A stretch of DNA of 8,793 nt from Balneolaceae bacterium (GCA_007127395.1 SKZL01000074.1:1-8793); one strand, 5' to 3'; shown: positions 1 to 6,672, numbered from the stretch's first letter. The notes: a model not told the origin generated them from the sequence alone. Numbers and translations: made by a program.

Positions 1-89
1 ATGAGACCGTTTTGCTTGAGATTGACAGTGGAGTTAAAGCTCGTTTTCAGAAAAGCTCTATTACCGACGTTAACCCTGGAAAAAAATAG
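1..89 (+). CDS. yajC: Preprotein translocase subunit YajC, C-terminal end (partial)
   Basis: The gene enters from the left edge in the frame whose first full codon is at 3 and stops at TAG 87-89. The 28 visible residues include VLLEIDSGVKARFQKSSI, which matches the conserved end of YajC (family pattern: a T-x-V-L-L-E-I-D-x-x-V-x-V core followed by K-S-x-I). YajC is a small inner-membrane protein with one N-terminal transmembrane helix and a cytoplasmic domain; it associates with SecDF-SecYEG in protein export. The membrane helix lies outside the window. A strong hairpin terminator follows 27 bases later, so this is probably the last gene of its transcript. The identification rests on a short stretch, but the motif is distinctive. 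Confidence 0.78.
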   Translation, partial: ETVLLEIDSGVKARFQKSSITDVNPGKK

Positions 90-116
90 TTCCCATTACT
101 TTTTCGTTATATAGCC

Positions 117-166
117 AAACATCCCGATTGTCTGAACGCCTTGTGGTATCGGGTTGTTTTGATTTT
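117..166 (+). terminator. Rho-independent terminator after yajC
   Basis: The arms AAACATCCCGAT (117-128) and ATCGGGTTGTTT (148-159) pair over 12 positions with one mismatch. The loop is 19 nt, and the 3' arm runs into a T-rich tract (TTTTGATTTT). It lies 27 bases past the yajC stop and about 80 bases before the ribB start, so it should separate the two transcripts. Confidence 0.7.
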
Positions 167-185
167 ATATGGATTAATCTATATA
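166..185. promoter_or_regulatory. AT-rich 20-bp palindrome upstream of ribBX
   Basis: A perfect GATTAATC palindrome (172-179) is flanked by TATAT and ATATA arms. This gives a 20-bp dyad with only the 171/180 pair mismatched. It sits 60 bases before the ribBX ATG and directly after the yajC terminator, a plausible place for an operator or promoter. No clear TAnnTTTG element and no FMN-riboswitch signature is visible between 90 and 245. The high AT content makes a chance palindrome a real possibility. Confidence 0.3.
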
Positions 186-245
186 TAAAACCTGCTGTTG
201 GTTACTATTCTAAACGAATACAATTAATCAACCATCTCTGAGAAT

Positions 246-1469
246 ATGTCTGATTTCACCTTCAATACCATACCGGAAGCCATCGATGATATCGCCGCTG
301 GTAAAATGATCATCGTCGTTGATGATGAGGACCGGGAAAATGAAGGTGACTTTCTAATGGCGGCCGATAAGGTCACGCCGCAAGCTGTTAATATGATGGT
401 CAAATATGGGCGCGGACTTGTCTGTGTCCCTATAACCAACCAGCGGGCTGCAGAGTTGGAACTCGATTACATGGTTACGGAGGGCGCTGATCCCGATGAA
501 GCGGCTTTCACCATTTCTGTTGATCACAAAAAACTTACTACTACCGGAATTTCTGCTCCTGACAGGGCAAATACCATCAGAGAGCTGATCAACCCGGAAG
601 CAACACCATCAGACTTCAGGCGCCCCGGCCATGTTTTTCCCCTCACCGGAGTAGATGGAGGGGTTTTGCGACGAGCCGGACATACGGAAGCTGCAATCGA
701 TCTGGCCCGCCTTGCAGGCTGTATGCCCGCCGGTATCATCTGTGAAATCATGCATGACGATGGCGAAATGTCCCGTCTGCCCGACCTGATTCAGCTGGCC
801 AAGCGTTTTGATCTTAAATTGATAACAATAAAGGATTTGATTGCTTATCGCATGGAGCATGAATCACTCGTTAGTAATGTTATGAGTGTGGATATGCCGA
901 CTATCTACGGTGATTTCAAACTGCACGTCTTTGAGGAAAAACTAACCGGCGAAAACCATTTGGCTCTTACAAAAGGTGAGTGGGATGAAACGGTTCCCGT
1001 GTTGGTGAGAGTACATTCTGCCAATCCACTCGCTGATATTTTTGGAAGCACTCAAAGCGATAAAACCGGTTTGCTACACCAAAGCCTCTTGCTTGTTGCC
1101 GCTTCAAAGCATGGCGTTGTTCTTTATATGGATCAGATGAGCCGTGAGTATAACATTATGGATCAGCTCACTGCTATCAGGTTGCAATCTGATGGCCTTT
1201 CTCCCCAGGAAATCCGCACCAAACTCGGATCCAAAATGGATTCCAGGGACTATGGTGTAGGTGCTCAGATATTACACTCTCTGGGTATTCGGAAGTTACG
1301 CCTGCTAACCAACAATCCTGTAAAAAGAGTTGGTTTAAATAGCTTTGGACTCGATCTGGTTGAGGAAGTGCCGATCCCTGTGGATCATCTGGACATTGAT
1401 CAGGAGACCGAAAAGTACGACAAACCGACTCAAAAAGAGGAGTTTTTAAAACGGCTTTTACTGGAGTGA
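246..1469 (+). CDS. ribB: 3,4-dihydroxy-2-butanone-4-phosphate synthase with degenerate GTP cyclohydrolase II-like domain (RibBX type)
   Basis: The 407-residue protein has the two-domain layout of RibBA. The N-terminal DHBP synthase domain (about 5-203) looks fully active: DDEDRENEGD at 26-35, TTGISAPDRA at 99-108, RPGHVFPL at 126-133, GHTEAA at 145-150 and ICEI at 165-168. It converts ribulose 5-phosphate to DHBP for riboflavin. The C-terminal half (about 210-378) keeps the GCHII fold signatures SRDYGVGAQIL (333-343) and LLTNNPVK (353-360). Its zinc ligands are gone, however: the usual RVHSEC reads RVHSAN (255-260), and the usual FGSLRCDC reads FGSTQSDK (266-273). The usual RQEGRGIGL loop reads DQMSREYNI (296-304). 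GCHII activity is therefore not expected, as in the RibBX variant described from Proteobacteria, and a separate ribA is predicted elsewhere. The ATG at 246 has only a weak GAG upstream, but the conserved domain begins right after it. lspA converges on it 15 bases downstream. Confidence 0.93.
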   Translation: MSDFTFNTIPEAIDDIAAGKMIIVVDDEDRENEGDFLMAADKVTPQAVNMMVKYGRGLVCVPITNQRAAELELDYMVTEGADPDEAAFTISVDHKKLTTTGISAPDRANTIRELINPEATPSDFRRPGHVFPLTGVDGGVLRRAGHTEAAIDLARLAGCMPAGIICEIMHDDGEMSRLPDLIQLAKRFDLKLITIKDLIAYRMEHESLVSNVMSVDMPTIYGDFKLHVFEEKLTGENHLALTKGEWDETVPVLVRVHSANPLADIFGSTQSDKTGLLHQSLLLVAASKHGVVLYMDQMSREYNIMDQLTAIRLQSDGLSPQEIRTKLGSKMDSRDYGVGAQILHSLGIRKLRLLTNNPVKRVGLNSFGLDLVEEVPIPVDHLDIDQETEKYDKPTQKEEFLKRLLLE

Positions 1470-1503
1470 TTCTTTATTACCTGATCAGGATAACAGATCA
1501 CTC
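1464..1503. repeat. Inverted repeat over the convergent ribBX/lspA stop codons
   Basis: GAGTGAT (1464-1470) pairs perfectly with ATCACTC (1497-1503). The 26-base interior contains a perfect 10-bp palindrome, CCTGATCAGG (1480-1489). Both TGA stops (1467-1469 on the plus strand, 1485-1487 on the minus strand) lie within the structure. It may act as a shared end structure for the converging transcripts, but no T-run follows on either strand, so I do not call it a classical terminator. Confidence 0.3.
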
Positions 1504-2183
1504 TCATTGTTAATTTTTTTTTCACTATCGGCCGTTGGCACACTCTTGACCTGCTCCTCATTTTCTGAGTTCCCTGCACCCGGTTCAGACCCCTCTATCG
1601 AACTCTCACTCAAATCTTTTTCAGTCTCAACTCCCGCTTCCGGGTTAGCCTCCTCTTCCTCTGTTTCTAAGGGCATGATTCGCTTATGAAACAGCAAGAG
1701 AATTATGATGGAAGTACTGATGGCTATATCGGCCACATTAAATATATAAGGGAAAACGGCACGATCACCGATTTGCAATGTAAAATGGATAAAATCGACA
1801 ACATGCCCGTGTAAAACGCCTCCATAGCCTCCTATCACCCCCATGAAAATCCTGTCAGCAATGTTACCGAGTGCGCCACCGACAATCAAGCCCATACAAA
1901 GCAGATAGGCATAGTTAGCTCTGTCGAGTGTAAAAAGGATGTAGGCAACAATACCAATAGTTGCTACAATTGCCACAATACTGATAGTCTGAGTTGACAA
2001 CCAATCCATACCGAGTGCCATACCCGGATTTTTGGTAAAATTAAATGCAAGCCACCCCTCTATGACCTCAAGCCGGTGTAAGCTTGTATTGGTTCGGACA
2101 ACATACTTTGTGATCTGATCCAGAACAAGTACAACAAGGGCCGGAAGAAACAGGACGGATAATTTTTTTACTTGAACGGACAA
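1485..2183 (-). CDS. lspA: Lipoprotein signal peptidase (SPase II) with long acidic C-terminal tail
   Basis: This inner-membrane aspartic peptidase cleaves the signal peptide of diacylglyceryl-prolipoproteins. Four hydrophobic segments are visible (about 8-29, 65-87, 91-108, 146-166). The family motifs are DQITK (22-26), FTKNPGMALG (49-58), GALGNIADR (103-111) and FNVADIAI (148-155); D110 and D152 are the predicted catalytic pair. An insertion of roughly ten residues follows the DR motif. The protein is 232 residues, against about 160-170 for typical LspA. The excess is a low-complexity tail (about 172-232) rich in Glu, Asp and Ser. The start is TTG: an in-frame TAA lies four codons upstream and no ATG or GTG occurs before the first motif. 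An AAAGG sits very close to this TTG. It is the last gene of the ileS-dksA-lspA operon, 9 nt after the dksA-like stop. Confidence 0.95.
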   Translation of the reverse strand: MSVQVKKLSVLFLPALVVLVLDQITKYVVRTNTSLHRLEVIEGWLAFNFTKNPGMALGMDWLSTQTISIVAIVATIGIVAYILFTLDRANYAYLLCMGLIVGGALGNIADRIFMGVIGGYGGVLHGHVVDFIHFTLQIGDRAVFPYIFNVADIAISTSIIILLLFHKRIMPLETEEEEANPEAGVETEKDLSESSIEGSEPGAGNSENEEQVKSVPTADSEKKINNESDLLS

Positions 2184-2192
2184 ACCTTTCTT

Positions 2193-2597
2193 TTACCTTC
2201 TTTTTAGTTTAGCCTCTATGCTAAGCTGAGTATGCGGCACAGCTTCCAAACGTCCCTTGGCAATTTTTTTGCCCGTTACCTTACATACACCATATGTCTT
2301 ATTATCAATACGCTTCAGCGCATCTTCAAGATATCGAACAAACTTTTTGGTTCGATTAAACAACATATATGTTTTTTCACGTTCCTGAGCATCTGTTCCG
2401 GCATCTGCCATGTGAAAAGAGTAAGCAGATTCATCCGAAGCATTTTCCATGCTTTCTCTGAGCAAATTTTGAAGAGTGTTCAGCTCTTGCTCTGCCTCAT
2501 CTCTTTTTTTGAGGATGATTTTTCGGAAATACTCAAGCTCCTCGTCCGTGTAAGGTGATACTCTTTCTTCTTTTCCAGTTTCTTTTGAAGATGCCAT
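2193..2597 (-). CDS. TraR/DksA family regulator lacking zinc-finger cysteines
   Basis: The 134-residue protein has a long charged helical region (about 18-95) consistent with the DksA coiled-coil hairpin. Its acidic tip reads DAGTDA (65-70), followed by the C-terminal globular region YGVCKVTGKKIAKGRLEAVP (102-121). DksA proteins insert this coiled coil into the RNA polymerase secondary channel and, with ppGpp, alter promoter activity. Only the first of the four zinc cysteines is present (C105): the second is T108, and the C-terminal C-x2-C pair is replaced within LSIEAK (125-130). This cysteine-poor form is familiar to me from Bacteroidota. Its exact function there is inferred, so no symbol is given. 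It starts 10 nt after the ileS stop and ends 9 nt before lspA, so it is translationally embedded in that operon. No Shine-Dalgarno sequence is obvious. Confidence 0.9.
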   Translation of the reverse strand: MASSKETGKEERVSPYTDEELEYFRKIILKKRDEAEQELNTLQNLLRESMENASDESAYSFHMADAGTDAQEREKTYMLFNRTKKFVRYLEDALKRIDNKTYGVCKVTGKKIAKGRLEAVPHTQLSIEAKLKRR

Positions 2598-2607
2598 AAT
2601 TGCAAAC

Positions 2608-5600
2608 TTAGTTGTTAATTGTTCTTCGAATCGAAATTTCTGTGTCCTGCCCTTCGATATCCCATGTTTTCACATAATCCGAAACATCCAGTAATTCTGA
2701 CTTAATCTCTTCAGCAAGCGTCTCCTTTTTAATGGTTTTCACAAACCGGTCGACAGCTCCACGAAGAACATCAGACCCGGAATAACCGATTGTTATACGA
2801 TCCGTAACCTCAAAATCTGCCTCTTTTCGCATATTTTGAATACGGTTCATAAACTCCCGCGATAATCCTTCCTGAATAAGCTCCGTTGTTAGCTCAGTAT
2901 CCACTGCAACGGTTAACCCTTTCTCAGTTTCAACAGACCAGCCTTTCAAACCGGTTCTCTGTATTTCAAGCTCTTCAGATGATATTCTGATGGTTTCGCC
3001 ATCTTCCATTTTCAGGTCAACAACACCTTCCGCTTCAAATGCAGTGATCTCATCACTGGTCAAACTCTGTATCTCTGCTGTAACTGCTTTCATTTTTTTA
3101 CCAAGCCTCTTCCCTAATATAGGAAAATTTGGCTTTGCAGTTTTACTTACAATGTCAGAATCATCATTTACATACTCAATATTTTTAACATTAACTTCAT
3201 CAAGTATAACATCCTTGACCGCCTCTACCACAGCCCTCTCATCCTGACTGATCGGTAAAATAATTTTCGAGAGCGGTTGCCTTACATTTACATCAATTTG
3301 ATTTCTGACCCGCAGCACCATTGAACTTACCGTTCTTGCAACATCCATCCGCTGTTCCAGCTGTTTGTCTATGGCCGTCTCCTCTACTGACGGATAAAAT
3401 GAGACGTGAACAGAACTTTCCTCCTGTGGTACCACCTCATTGAGTCGCTGATAGAGCCACTCACTAATAAACGGTGCAATGGGTGACATCATTTTGGACA
3501 AGCTCATTAAACACTCAAAAAGTGTTTGATAAGCCGCAGTTTTATCAAGACTTTTGCCCTCTTTCCAGAATCTTCTGCGATTCCGCCGGATATACCAATT
3601 GCTCAATTCATCGACAAACAGTTCAATCTCTCTCGCAGCTTTGGTCGGTTCATACTGCTCAAATAGTTCATCTGTCTGCTTAACCGTCGTATTAAGCCGT
3701 GAAATAATCCATCGATCCATCTCTGTGCGCTCCGAACTCTGAATCGGTGAGCCTGAATAGGTGAATCCATCGATATTGGCATAAAGAGCAAAAAACGAAT
3801 AGGTATTTACAATCGTATTGAAGAATTTACGCTGTATTTCACTGATTCCCTCTTCACTGAACTTCAAATTTTCCCAAGGTGAAGAGTTGCTCATCATATA
3901 CCAGCGAACCGTATCTGCCCCAAACTTTTGAATAACCTCATTCGGATCAACCGTATTTCCTTTGGTTTTACTCATCTTCTCACCTTTGGAATCCAGAACG
4001 AGCCCGTTCGATACAACATTCTTATAGGCAGGCTGATCAAAAAGCATCGTTGCCAGTGCATGTAATGTGTAGAACCATCCTCGTGTTTGATCAACACCTT
4101 CAGCTATAAAGTCGGCCGGAAAATTTTGCTTGAACTTCTTCTTGTTTTCAAACGGATAGTGCCACTGAGCCCATGGCATTGCACCTGAATCAAACCATAC
4201 ATCCAGCAGATCCGGGATTCGTTTCATCGTACCTCCCTTAGGGCATTTCCATGTAAAATCATCTATATGAGGCCGGTGCAGGTCGATCTCCTGGTTCGGA
4301 TCAATACCCGCTTTCTTTCTCAACTCTTCAATGCTGCCAATACATTCAACATAATCAGGGTTTTTATCACTTACCCAGATCGGTATCGGAGTGCCCCAGT
4401 ACCTCTGCCGTGATATCGCCCAATCCACATTGTTTTCCAGCCATGTACCAAATCGCCCGGTACCGGTACTTTCCGGCTTCCAGTTAATCTTTTTGTTGAT
4501 CTCAACCATCTTCTCTTTCACATCCGTTGTTCGGATAAACCACGACTCAACAGGATATGACATCAACGGAGTCCCTTTTCTCCAGTCAAACGGATAGTTA
4601 TGCAGATAGGTTTCGTGGTGATACATCAGCCCTTTCTCCTTGATAGCCCTGACAATCTCCTTGTCTGCATCCTTAAACCACATCCCGGCAAATTCTTCGA
4701 TATCCTCAACAAAACGTCCCTCTCTGTCAACAGGATTATACATCGGAATTCCGGCCTTATTGCCTGTTTCAAAGTCATCAGCACCAAATGCCGGTGCTGT
4801 ATGAACAACACCTGTTCCATCATCAGTGGTTACATAATCTGCACTGATCACTCTCCATGCACTCTCTTTTTCATACTCCTTGAGCGCATAATCAAATACC
4901 GGATTGTAAACCCACCCGACCAGCTCTTCTCCCTTGTATTGATCCACAATTTCATAATCGTGATTCATCGCCTTTTCGAGACAATCCTTCGCAAGGATAT
5001 AAAATTCGGTTTTATCTTCCTCTGTTACCTTAATTTTTACATAATCAAGAGAGGGATTCACAGCAAGCGCCATATTGGATATGATCGTCCAGGGTGTAGT
5101 TGTCCATGCCAGAAAATAGACATTGGGATCAGCATCCAGTGGAAATTTCACATAAATCGAGGGATCTTGTGTCTCTTTGTAACCTAAACTAACCTCGTGT
5201 GATGACAATACCGTACCACTGCCGGGAGAGTACCACTGAATTTTATACCCCTTATAAACCAGCCCTTTGTCATAAAGCGTTTTGAGCGCCCACCATACCG
5301 ACTCTATATAATTATTATCAAATGTGATATAGGGGTTGTCAAGATCAACCCAATATCCCATTCTGTCAGTCAGTTTATCCCATAAGTCCTTGTATTTCAA
5401 TACACTTTCACGGCAATGAGCATTGTACTCCTTAAGCCCATACTCTTCTACCTGAGAACGGCCCTCCAGCCCCAATTCTTTCTCCACTTCAATTTCAACA
5501 GGTAGTCCGTGTGTGTCCCAGCCACCCTTTCTCTCAACCCGGAAGCCTTTCAATGTTTTATACCTGCAGAAAAGATCCTTGACTGTTCGGCCCATCACAT

Positions 5601-5796
5601 GATGAATACCCGGTTTACCGTTTGCAGTTGGAGGCCCCTCAAAAAAGGTAAATGGAATTCCATCATTTCTGGATTCCAGACTTTTTTCAAAAATCTTATT
5701 CTCTTTCCACCAGTTCAGAATCTCTACTTCTGCCTTTGGGTAAGTAAGCTGTTTTATTTCGCTGAATTTCTTAGCCATATTGAACACGAGGTTCAT
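2608..5796 (-). CDS. ileS: Isoleucyl-tRNA synthetase, type 2 (IleRS2) with GxHH signature
   Basis: This is a class I synthetase charging tRNA-Ile, cytoplasmic, 1062 residues. The catalytic-core entry is PPTANGKPGIHHVMGRT (55-71), where the HIGH motif has the swapped form G-I-H-H (63-66). The KMSKS loop is KMSKT (607-611), preceded by LDSKGE. The CP1 editing domain appears intact, with WTTTPWT (231-237) and GTGVVHTAPAFGADDF (327-342). WDTHGLPVEIEVEKELG (93-109) is also canonical. The C-terminus has no cysteine cluster, consistent with the type-2 enzyme and unlike zinc-ended IleRS1. Two starts are possible, ATG at 5796 or ATG at 5778 (giving MAKKFSEIK). Homologues usually begin close to the second, and neither has a Shine-Dalgarno sequence. 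It is the first gene of the operon with the dksA-like gene and lspA. Type-2 enzymes are associated with reduced sensitivity to mupirocin. Confidence 0.97.
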   Translation of the reverse strand: MNLVFNMAKKFSEIKQLTYPKAEVEILNWWKENKIFEKSLESRNDGIPFTFFEGPPTANGKPGIHHVMGRTVKDLFCRYKTLKGFRVERKGGWDTHGLPVEIEVEKELGLEGRSQVEEYGLKEYNAHCRESVLKYKDLWDKLTDRMGYWVDLDNPYITFDNNYIESVWWALKTLYDKGLVYKGYKIQWYSPGSGTVLSSHEVSLGYKETQDPSIYVKFPLDADPNVYFLAWTTTPWTIISNMALAVNPSLDYVKIKVTEEDKTEFYILAKDCLEKAMNHDYEIVDQYKGEELVGWVYNPVFDYALKEYEKESAWRVISADYVTTDDGTGVVHTAPAFGADDFETGNKAGIPMYNPVDREGRFVEDIEEFAGMWFKDADKEIVRAIKEKGLMYHHETYLHNYPFDWRKGTPLMSYPVESWFIRTTDVKEKMVEINKKINWKPESTGTGRFGTWLENNVDWAISRQRYWGTPIPIWVSDKNPDYVECIGSIEELRKKAGIDPNQEIDLHRPHIDDFTWKCPKGGTMKRIPDLLDVWFDSGAMPWAQWHYPFENKKKFKQNFPADFIAEGVDQTRGWFYTLHALATMLFDQPAYKNVVSNGLVLDSKGEKMSKTKGNTVDPNEVIQKFGADTVRWYMMSNSSPWENLKFSEEGISEIQRKFFNTIVNTYSFFALYANIDGFTYSGSPIQSSERTEMDRWIISRLNTTVKQTDELFEQYEPTKAAREIELFVDELSNWYIRRNRRRFWKEGKSLDKTAAYQTLFECLMSLSKMMSPIAPFISEWLYQRLNEVVPQEESSVHVSFYPSVEETAIDKQLEQRMDVARTVSSMVLRVRNQIDVNVRQPLSKIILPISQDERAVVEAVKDVILDEVNVKNIEYVNDDSDIVSKTAKPNFPILGKRLGKKMKAVTAEIQSLTSDEITAFEAEGVVDLKMEDGETIRISSEELEIQRTGLKGWSVETEKGLTVAVDTELTTELIQEGLSREFMNRIQNMRKEADFEVTDRITIGYSGSDVLRGAVDRFVKTIKKETLAEEIKSELLDVSDYVKTWDIEGQDTEISIRRTINN

Positions 5797-5818
5797 TTAT
5801 AAAAAAATTTGTAAGCCT

Positions 5819-5847
5819 CAAATATACGAAAAGCATATCAATCAAAA
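5819..5847 (-). promoter_or_regulatory. Probable Bacteroidota-type promoter for ileS operon
   Basis: Read on the minus strand, TATATTTG (5826-5819) fits the Bacteroidota -7 consensus TAnnTTTG exactly. A TTTTG (5847-5843) lies 16 bases upstream as a -33 candidate, a slightly shorter spacing than the usual 19-21. Transcription would begin around 5812-5814, giving a leader of about 20-35 bases depending on which ileS start is used. That leaves no room for a T-box leader. Confidence 0.45.
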
Positions 5848-6001
5848 TACCTCCCGCCATGTCGTTTTTTTCCATGCCTGCTTAAGGGTGTTGAAGATAG
5901 AAGCATTATTGCACAAAAACAGCCTTAATTCGTGGGTAATCTTCCTCTTTCTCTGCATAAATCCCCACATTTCTCTTTAATATCTTTTTGATCCATTCCA
6001 T
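5842..6001 (-). pseudogene. Possible frameshifted minigene or two overlapping small ORFs upstream of ileS
   Basis: A 31-codon ORF starts at ATG 6001 with AAGAGG seven bases upstream, the best ribosome-binding site in the window, and stops at 5906. Its product begins MEWIKKILKR and is lysine/glutamate rich. A second ORF (42 codons, ATG at 5970, stop at 5842) overlaps it in another frame and ends NTLKQAWKKTTWREVF. Removing one T in the TTTTT run near 5915 would join them into one peptide of about 52 residues. I do not recognise it. It could be a decayed small gene, a true small protein, or chance. Its start is only 52 bp from the divergent phosphatase start, so promoters would have to overlap. 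Confidence 0.25.
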
Positions 6002-6053
6002 TTTTAAACCTCTTTTTCGGGTTGTATTTTATAGTTCATCTAAAAATTGAGAC

Positions 6054-6575
6054 ATGAAGAGAACAATTACCAAAAAAGATCCCTATAAACTCATCTTTGT
6101 ATGCCTTGGCAATATCTGCAGAAGCCCTACCGGAGAGGGTGTATTTCAGCACCTTGTAAACGAACGGGGATTACAATCCTATTTCCAGGTCGACTCTGCA
6201 GGCACTTCTGCTTTTCATATAGGAGAACCGGCCAATAGTAAAAGCCAATGGACCGCCAATCAGCACGGTATCAAACTAAACTCCAAAGCAAGCCGGTTCA
6301 CAATGCGGGACCTGGAGGAGTATGACCTCATCCTGGCTATGGATCATGATAATCTGCAGAATATCCAAAAGTTGGATAAAAATGGAAAATATGCTGATAA
6401 AATTAAGCTAATGCGGGATTTTGACCCGACACCGGGGGACGGCTCGGTTCCCGATCCGTATTATGGCGGAATTCAAGGTTTCGAGAACGTTTTTCAGATG
6501 GTTCTTCGCAGTTGTAATAACCTGTTGGATGAGTTAGAGGAGATGATTATTGAGAACGTGAGACGTGAGACGTGA
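6054..6575 (+). CDS. Low-molecular-weight protein tyrosine phosphatase
   Basis: The 173-residue cytosolic enzyme carries the family P-loop CLGNICRS (17-24), with C17 as nucleophile and R23 binding phosphate. The second signature is VPDPYYGG (132-139), with D134 as general acid. VDSAGTSAFHIGEPAN (46-61) and YDLILAMDHDN (90-100) are further family landmarks. The usual length is about 150-165 residues; the extra residues are at both ends. LMW-PTPs dephosphorylate protein phosphotyrosine, often bacterial tyrosine kinases controlling polysaccharide export, but no kinase or polysaccharide gene is adjacent, so the substrate is unknown. The last codons (ENVRRET and the stop) lie in a tandem heptamer array, so the C-terminal tail is set by repeat phase rather than by the enzyme fold. 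The gene is divergent from ileS. GAG three bases before ATG 6054 is the only ribosome-site candidate. Confidence 0.93.
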   Translation: MKRTITKKDPYKLIFVCLGNICRSPTGEGVFQHLVNERGLQSYFQVDSAGTSAFHIGEPANSKSQWTANQHGIKLNSKASRFTMRDLEEYDLILAMDHDNLQNIQKLDKNGKYADKIKLMRDFDPTPGDGSVPDPYYGGIQGFENVFQMVLRSCNNLLDELEEMIIENVRRET

Positions 6576-6596
6576 GATGTGAGACGTGAGATGTGA
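6558..6596. repeat. Heptanucleotide tandem array (GTGAGAY)
   Basis: Five direct copies of GTGAGAC/GTGAGAT run from 6558 to 6592 with a partial sixth to 6596; a degenerate copy (TGAGAAC) precedes them. The phosphatase stop codon TGA (6573-6575) lies inside the array. Because 7 is not a multiple of 3, gain or loss of a unit changes the reading frame of the protein's end. Confidence 0.85.
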
Positions 6597-6672
6597 TTCG
6601 AAGCGAAGCGAAGAACCGCGAAGCGAAACGTGAGACGTGATTCGAAGCGAAGCGAAGAACCGCGAAGCGAAA
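6586..6672. repeat. 44-bp direct repeat, two copies, purine-rich plus strand
   Basis: Copy one spans 6586-6629 and copy two 6630-6672 (one base short). They differ at a single position (GTGAGAT versus GTGAGAC). Each unit begins with the same heptamer as the adjacent array, then has GATTCGAAGCGAAGCGAAG and ends with AACCGCGAAGCGAAA. The plus strand is almost free of pyrimidines apart from scattered C and T. This is minisatellite-like; no spacer structure or cas gene suggests CRISPR. Confidence 0.85.

Noticed and set aside
90..245. FMN riboswitch before the riboflavin gene
   Set aside because: None of the conserved RFN-element blocks (such as AGGNTCNNCGGGGCAGGGTG-like sequence) is visible; the region holds a terminator and an AT-rich palindrome only.
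524..860. Minus-strand ORFs of 75 and 83 codons inside ribBX
   Set aside because: They overlap the highly conserved DHBP synthase domain in antisense and have no motif or ribosome site.
4600..5187. A 195-codon plus-strand ORF opposite ileS
   Set aside because: It lies entirely antisense to conserved IleRS catalytic and editing sequence, is Cys/Ile/His rich in an uncharacteristic way and shows no recognisable motif; it is a shadow of ileS.
5797..5860. T-box leader controlling ileS
   Set aside because: The predicted leader is only about 20-35 bases, there is no AGGGTGG-like T-box sequence and no terminator/antiterminator pair; such leaders are also not typical of this group.
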